NCBI RefSeq assembly: GCF_020906515.1
Contig: NC_085852.1
Location: 1,116,001-1,180,000 of the forward strand
Source of the DNA: Vanrija pseudolonga
Taxonomy: Eukaryota; Basidiomycota; Tremellomycetes; Trichosporonales; Trichosporonaceae
Direction: 5' to 3'
DNA length: 64,000 bases
Shown: positions 58,867-64,000 of the stretch, piece after piece
How positions within the stretch are numbered: position 1 is the first letter of the stretch
How the letters are laid out: each line of letters opens with the position of its first letter
Program-made: the position numbers and the translations under genes
Notes under the pieces: model-generated
Seen by the model: the letters and a program-made list of their open reading frames with translations, nothing else
Told to the model about the DNA's origin: nothing
Databases searched by the model: none

Positions 58867-60033
58867 CTAGTCGCTGATGCCGCCCCGCTCAGAGCTTCGG
58901 CCGCGCGAGCGCTCGCGGCTGCGCTCGCGGGATCGGCTGCGCGAGAGCATGTTGTCGTCGGGGCCGACGAGCGCGGCGTACTGGCCGCGCTTACCCTTGT
59001 CCTCTCGGCGCTTCATTGTCTTCTTGACCTTGCGTTCGGGGCGCACGACGACGACGGGGATGGGCGAGTGCGACACTGCAAAGCGCGAGATGGAGCCCAT
59101 ACCCGGCGCGCCGAGGCGCTTGCCCCAGTTCTGGAGACGCGATCGCTGGCCCTTTGTGCCGACGATGAGGGCTGCGGTTAGCTGCTGGTCGTTGCGCTTG
59201 GCACTCACAGTCGGGACGGTAGAGGGCGATCATCTTGAGAATCATGTCTGGGACGTGTCCTACGACGACCTCGACAATCACCGAGATCTGCAATTAACAC
59301 TGAGTAGCGAGCGAGAGCCCACCTTGCGCCCGTCCTCTTCGTCATTCTTGTGCAGTACCCGGGCTAACAGGTCCTGGGCGTCTTCGCGGAGCTCCTGGTG
59401 TGCAGGGTTGGTTTGGCGTTCTGCGATTAGCTGCTGTTGCTGTCGCGGTCGCCCACTCACCCTCCTCGCCCATCTCGACCACCCGCATGGCGACGACCTC
59501 GTCACCGTCCTCGACCAGCTCGGACATGAGCCAGTCGAGCGCATCCTCGCCCGACTCGTCAGGCGATACGGCAACGAGGAACACGCGCGTGTTGCGCGAG
59601 CGCTTGTACCCCTCGGATTTGGTCTGGGATGTCAGACATGTCTGCTTTATCTGCTTATCGACCGCCGGGAGCGTTGGCGGCGGCGCCCACCCCCACCCGC
59701 CTCCGCCTCCGTGTCCCGCCTGCCCCACCCACGACCTACCTGACAAGTAAACGTAAACAAAGTGTCTGCGCCAGTGTCAAACGCCTCGAATCCGACCTTG
59801 CGGCGGTACTTGTTCTCTCCGACGGTCGAGTTGATTGTGTTGGTGCGCGGGAAGCCGGCGCCGGTGCTCGTTCCGCTCGCGGTGGACACGGACGGGCGCG
59901 GGGACGCGAGCAGCGTCGCCGCCGCCGAGCCAGTGTGGTGCGTCGGGCTGGTGAGGGACGCCTCGCGGGACATTGCGAGGCCGGGGATGGACGTCGCGGA
60001 GGACACGGTCTTGATGGCTGGGCGGAGGGTCAT
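58867..60033 (-). CDS. Universal stress protein (UspA) domain protein with SR-rich tail
   Basis: Exons 60033-59740, 59623-59461, 59420-59323, 59287-59209, 59171-58867 give 312 aa. The UspA fold is clear: TRVFLVAVSPDESGEDALDW (first strand and helix), EVVAMRVVEMGEE, ISVIVEVVVGHVPDMILKMI, then LIVGTKGQRSRLQNWG and MGSISRFAVSHSPIPVVVVR. The G-x2-G-x(9-10)-G-S nucleotide loop is present. The N-terminal ~95 residues are Ser/Thr-rich and probably disordered. The C-terminus is basic and ends in SRSRSRERSRERSRGRSSER (residues 288-307), which is unusual for this family. It is divergent from ARV1. Confidence 0.88.
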
Positions 60034-60780
60034 TGTGTGGATGGGCGGTGAGCGGAGTGTTTGGGGGCTGGCTGGCTGGCTGGCTGGCTGGCCGGTGGAG
60101 GGAGGGAGGGAGGGAGGGCCGACGGCGGCTGAGCTAGGGCTTGGAGGGCTGGGCAGGTAGGGCCGAGAGGCGCTGTAGGGGCCTGAGGGTGGATCGATCC
60201 GGGTGCGGAGGTGCGTGTGCCCGGCGGCGGTGTTGCGGATTGTGTCAAGTGGATGCGGTGAGGAGTGGTGGTGGGAGGAGAGGAGGAGACGGCGGCGGCG
60301 GCGGTGGTGGGGTCAAGTGGTTGTGTGGTGCGGCAAGCGACAGGCTGCCTGCGGGAATCAACCTGGCTGGCTTTTGGTTTCTTGGCCGCCGACGGCAACG
60401 GCGATCGTAAAGTCTGCTGCTGCTGTTGCACGAGGTGTCGTCGCTCAAAAGAGCGTTCTGCCCCGAGAACATCTGCAATGTTCTGCTACTCTGCATAGCA
60501 TCGGAACATGGTAGTGCGTGCACCAGCATGCAGCATGCATGGGTCGCGTCGAGCATCCATCGTGCAGTAGCGTTGCACACGAGCGGCCCACGTGCAGACG
60601 TCATAGCTGTTCTAGGTTACTGGCAGGGGCAGGCAGGCACAACAACTGATGGACCATCGGCGTCGCTTCGCGCTTACTTGTTTCCTCCGCATCGGCGACA
60701 CTCTGCGCAAGCCGAGGCAACATCTCGACTCCGGGGGTATCGCCGAAGGAGGAGCGTGCAGCGAGCTGCATCACAGGAAT
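60034..60780. promoter_or_regulatory. divergent USP / ARV1 promoter with tetranucleotide repeats
   Basis: Holds GGCT and GGGA tetranucleotide tracts at 60066-60118, CGG triplets near 60290, and CACGTG at 60589-60594. GCATGC-type palindromes lie near 60530. Confidence 0.5.
60066..60118. repeat. (GGCT)n / (GGGA)n tetranucleotide tracts
   Basis: About five to six GGCT units (60066-60091) followed by about five GGGA units (60096-60118), directly upstream of the stress-protein start codon. Confidence 0.9.
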
Positions 60781-61848
60781 ATGGCCACGGCCACCGAAAA
60801 GCCAGCCGCGGCCACCACGCCCGCCCCCGCCCCCGCGCCGGCCGACCCAACCCCCCTCTGCACAACCTGCGCGCACCCCGCGCCGCACGTGTACACGACG
60901 TACACGTCCAAGTCGAACATCCGCCTGGGAGTCTGCGTGCGTGCTCCTCCTCCTCTTTGTCCCCGCTGACCCCGCCAGACGCACTGCGGCGCGTTCATCG
61001 ACCCGCTGATCGAAGCGCCCGCGCTGCTCCTCGTCCTCGACCTCGTGCTCCTCAAGCCGCGCGTGTTCCTGCACCTCCTGTTCAACCGCGGCTCGCCGCC
61101 CCTCGACGCGAGCGCAGGCGCGCCGCCAGGCAGCGCGGCGTCGTCTTCTAGCTCGGCGGCGCAACCGCCCTGCCCCTACCTCGCGCGCGTGCGGCACGAC
61201 CTCGCTGCCCTCGGGGTCGCGACGCTCGCTGCCGATGTCGGCGTGCGCGTCCTCCCGCTCCTCCAGTCCCCCGGGTCGTTCAACGCGACGCTCAAAGCGG
61301 TGATACTCACCGTCGTTGCGGCGGCGCTCGAGCTGCTCGCGCAGCACGCAGCGACGCTGGCCCTCGCCCTCGCTATCCTCTACGCGCGGGGGTGGTACCC
61401 CGCCAGAAAAGGCGGCAGCTTGAGCTCGCGGGACGGAAGACAACGCTCCTTCGTGCCAGAGCTCGTGCCCCTCGTACTGCTGTACACGACCCTCTTCCCG
61501 CTCCTCCTCCAGCTCGCCCTGAGCATATGGTACGCGCCCCCAGCGAGCATCCACGAGACGCTCCTCCCCACCGCGGCGTCGGCGAGCGTGCTCCCAGAAC
61601 GCGTGGTCGCTGCCCTGCCCGCAGCGCTCGCGGACAGCATCAAGGCGGCCGAGGACGGCGTCGTCGCTGCGTGGTCTGGCGCGAACCGCGTCTGGGCGGG
61701 CACGAGGCTGCTCGGCGGCATGAGCGCCGGCTTCGGGCTGCGCGTGTTGTTGCCGACGCGGCCTTGGGAGACTACCTCGATCGTCATTTTCGGGTGGGTC
61801 GCGGCGCTGCTGGCGGCGCAGTGGCTCGACCCGTTGCTTCTGGGGTGA
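60781..61848 (+). CDS. ARV1: Sterol/GPI homeostasis protein Arv1
   Basis: ER multipass membrane protein needed for sterol distribution, sphingolipid balance and GPI-anchor assembly. Exons 60781-60936 and 60979-61848 give 341 aa. The Arv1 homology domain is complete: C27-x2-C30, then HVYTTYTSKSNIRLGVC, C52-x2-C55, then PLIEAPALLLVLDLVLLKPR and VFLHLLFN. Several hydrophobic helices follow (LKAVILTVVAAALELLAQ, LVPLVLLYTTLFPLLLQL, SIVIFGWVAALLAAQWL). The Ala/Pro-rich leader before C27 is longer than in yeast. Confidence 0.96.
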
Positions 61849-62012
61849 GGAGCCTGTCAGGATTGATGGCATATGCGTTGTATGTACTGCTATGATACAT
61901 GCTGGGGTAGGAGGTAGTGGCAGGGCAGGCCGCTGCCCAACCTGCGTCCTGCACCGTGGCGCCGAGTCCAGCCCAACGTCACCGTAAACGCCGCGACGAC
62001 CTAGCCTACGGC

Positions 62013-63250
62013 CTACGCCAGGAGCCATGGCCGTGCCCGCCAGAACGGGTTGCGGATGATATCCTCGTGGAGAACGACAATCTCCCCCGTGGTGCCCTCG
62101 TACGGCTTGGCCTTCTTGGCGTGCGCCGCCTCGGTGGTGGGCATGGCGCTCCCGCCGGCCTGCTTGGGCCCGGATGCGTCCTCACCGTTGGCCTTGGCCG
62201 CCGCCTCGACCGACAGGCGCTTCTCGACGGCGCTCGCGAGGGCCGCTTCGGGCGTTGCGTCCTCGTCCCCGTCGTCGTCTGCGTCGTCGTCGGCTTCCAG
62301 CAGCACAACGGGCACGGGGTTCGGGTCGACGCGGACCAGCACGCTGCCCTTGCGGAAGTATGGCGGAATGTCGTTGTAGTTTGTGCCGAAGCGGGAGAAG
62401 AGGAGCTCGTTCTTGTCCTTTGAGTTTGTGCCCTGCGGCGTGAGCACGCGTATGGCGACAGCCTTACCTGTAGCGTCCTGTTCGCTTCTCGTGGCGTCTG
62501 ACCGTCGTGCACCAGCGCCCAGAAGCACGTGTTGTACAGGTTGTTGATGTGAGCTGGGGGTGGTGTCAGCCGGTGTCGAGGGCTCATGGGCACGCCGCCG
62601 CCACGCCGTAGACAGTGCACTGGACCGCCACTACCGTCCGCGTCCACGGCCCAGCCGCACCACTCACTGTCCGCCTGCCGCCAGGAAAAGTAATCCCGCA
62701 CCTCCTTCTCCCCGGGGTAGAGCACAACGCGCGAGTCGAATGTGGGCGGGTACAGCAGCTCCGCGCCGGGGAAGTACTTTGCCCAGTTGAACACGTACGC
62801 GGATGTGAAGATGGACGCGACGGTTGAGTTGATCTTACTGCGGGGTTAGATACGGGGTCGACCAATAACCCACCTTCTTCTCCGGCTGTACACGTTTGTC
62901 GAGCGCCGCATGAGGAAACTGGTGGCCTGAGCGAGCCCCCCTCCCCGTCCATCCCCCTCCCTCCCGGACCCACCTGTACTCGTCGCTCTGGCCAAACGCC
63001 AGCACGACGTCGCCAAACTCGTCCATGACGGCGCGCGCAGCGGCGTTCATGAGATCCAGCGCGCGCTGGTCATTCGGCTTTTCAAAGTTGTGCGCGTCGG
63101 AGAACCTGCGGGGGCGTTAGCGGAGGAGCACACGACCGCGACCCACTTGTGGAACCCCCGCCCGTCGACCCGCACCACGATGTGCGCGTTCGGGAGGAGC
63201 GGGTCGGGCAGCTCGTAGTTCTTGACGTATTCAAAGCGGGATTTGGCCAT
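62013..63250 (-). CDS. THG1: tRNA-His guanylyltransferase Thg1
   Basis: Adds the G(-1) nucleotide to tRNA-His by 3'-5' polymerase chemistry. Exons 63250-63147, 63105-62974, 62918-62874, 62837-62668, 62553-62468, 62432-62013 give 318 aa. Metal ligands fit Asp29 (RVDGRGFHKF) and Asp76 (GQSDEYR). Further family blocks are MRRSTNVYSRRRSKINSTVA, DSRVVLYPGEKEVRDYFSWR, HINNLYNTCFW and ELLFSRFGTNYNDIP. An acidic, Ala-rich insertion (starting EADDDADDDGDED) of roughly 60 residues separates VVLL from the C-terminal LHEDIIRNPFW. Fungal enzymes are usually nearer 240-300 aa. Confidence 0.96.
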
Positions 63251-63592
63251 TGCGTGTGTGTGGGTGATGTGGTGAGCGTGTCGCGATGTGCGATGTGACG
63301 CACATTGACGCCGACGCGCCTGAAACTTGGCCACCTAGATCTTGGAGTCGTCCGCGGGCCACTTTCCCACGGTCGTCCCTGTGCCTTTCGGCACAAGTTG
63401 CATCTTGCTCGAGGATGCGCAAAATGTCGAAAGCGAGTGCACTTGACCACCTTCAGCCACAACAAAACAACAACAGCGACAGCACAACCGCACCGAGCGA
63501 GCACGACCAATCGGACTAGAACGAGGGCACACATACAACCCGCTCCACCACTGCCTTTCTCTTGCCCCGCCACCCCCCTACCCCCCCACGCC
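63251..63592. promoter_or_regulatory. divergent THG1 / bL31m promoter
   Basis: 342 bases between two start codons. A CACACAACCACAACAAAACA-like leader context lies in the middle, with a C-rich leader before the ribosomal protein start. No clear element beyond that. Confidence 0.4.
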
Positions 63593-64000
63593 ATGTCCCT
63601 CGCCCGCTCCGCCGTGCGACCACTGCGCGCGGCGCCGACCCCGTCGTCCAGCCGCGCCGCGTCGTCGCGCGCAGCAAAGCCCACCGTGCCATGGAAGTCG
63701 AAGACGCACACGCGCAAGGCGCCCGGGCTCCCCCTGCCGCTGCCAGCCATCTTCCCGCAGCGCGTCGTGCTCTCCGACGGCTCAACGTTCACGAGCTACA
63801 CGACCGCGCCGTCCCCGTCGATCGTGCGCCTCGCGCGTGATGTGACCAACAACCCCATGTGGGCGCCCGGCACGGAGAAGGCCGGCGCGCAAGAGGACGA
63901 CGAGGGCGCCGTCGGCCGCTTCCGCCGCCGCTTTGCCGGTGCCGACGCCGCCGCGGCCGCCACCGCTGGCGCCGACGCTGCGCCCCCCGCCCAGTCGTTC
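63593..64000 (+). CDS. MRPL36: Mitochondrial ribosomal protein bL31m (Mrpl36), partial
   Basis: Large-subunit mitoribosomal protein; the frame runs off the window end after 136 codons. The presequence is Arg/Ser/Ala-rich (MSLARSAVRPLRAAPTPSSS). The family core is PQRVVLSDGSTFTSYTTAPS followed by RDVTNNPMWAPG, which matches LSDGST and the N-P-x-W block of fungal bL31m, then RFRRRFAG. No intron was seen in the visible part. The frame ends in an Ala-rich stretch, so the true C-terminus lies outside. Confidence 0.85.
   Translation, partial: MSLARSAVRPLRAAPTPSSSRAASSRAAKPTVPWKSKTHTRKAPGLPLPLPAIFPQRVVLSDGSTFTSYTTAPSPSIVRLARDVTNNPMWAPGTEKAGAQEDDEGAVGRFRRRFAGADAAAAATAGADAAPPAQSF

Overview
The window is a gene-dense, GC-rich piece of a nuclear fungal genome. 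Nearly every gene is broken by short GT-AG introns (many 34-60 nt) whose 3' ends carry a CTGAC/CTAAC-like branch point only a few bases before the AG. Gene content (Zn2Cys6 regulator, PROPPIN, MET10, PKR1, PAM17, TRM44) and the intron style point to a basidiomycete yeast, most likely a tremellomycete and perhaps Trichosporonales. The lineage is an inference from style and content, not from a species marker. No rRNA, tRNA, CRISPR array, transposon or virus-like element was recognised.

Layout. 0-5.3 kb: complex I subunit NDUFS8 (+) converging on an insulysin-type M16 protease (-). 6.6-8.0 kb: Zn2Cys6 transcription factor (-). 9.9-13.4 kb: Gcs1-type ArfGAP (+) converging on a PXA-domain protein (-). 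14.2-21.3 kb: histone H4 (+), a large TBC-domain protein (+), RPB6 (-), a WD40 PROPPIN (+). 21.4-36.3 kb: ribosome-biogenesis giant UTP10 (-), PKR1 (+), LIN1-like GYF protein (-), V-ATPase subunit f (-), MAK21/NOC1 (+), ERO1 (-). 37.1-41.7 kb: sulfite reductase subunit MET10 (-) and a homeodomain gene (-) recovered only by joining four exons. 41.7-44.1 kb is the most gene-poor part. 44.1-50.8 kb: Yippee-like protein (-), F-box protein (-), PAM17 (+), SDHB (+). 51.7-58.5 kb: an unrecognised cysteine-cluster protein (+), TRM44 (+), a Ser/Thr-rich single-pass membrane protein (+). 58.9-64 kb: universal stress protein (-), ARV1 (+), THG1 (-), and the start of mitochondrial ribosomal protein bL31m (+), cut by the window end.

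The genes are mostly unrelated housekeeping functions, not one pathway. Themes do recur: mitochondrial respiration and import (NDUFS8, SDHB, PAM17, bL31m), ribosome and RNA biogenesis (UTP10, MAK21, LIN1, RPB6, TRM44, THG1), and V-ATPase assembly (PKR1 and subunit f within 3 kb). Exon junctions were worked out by hand from splice signals, reading phase and family alignment. In every gene listed as spliced and complete, the summed exon lengths divide by three and end at a stop.
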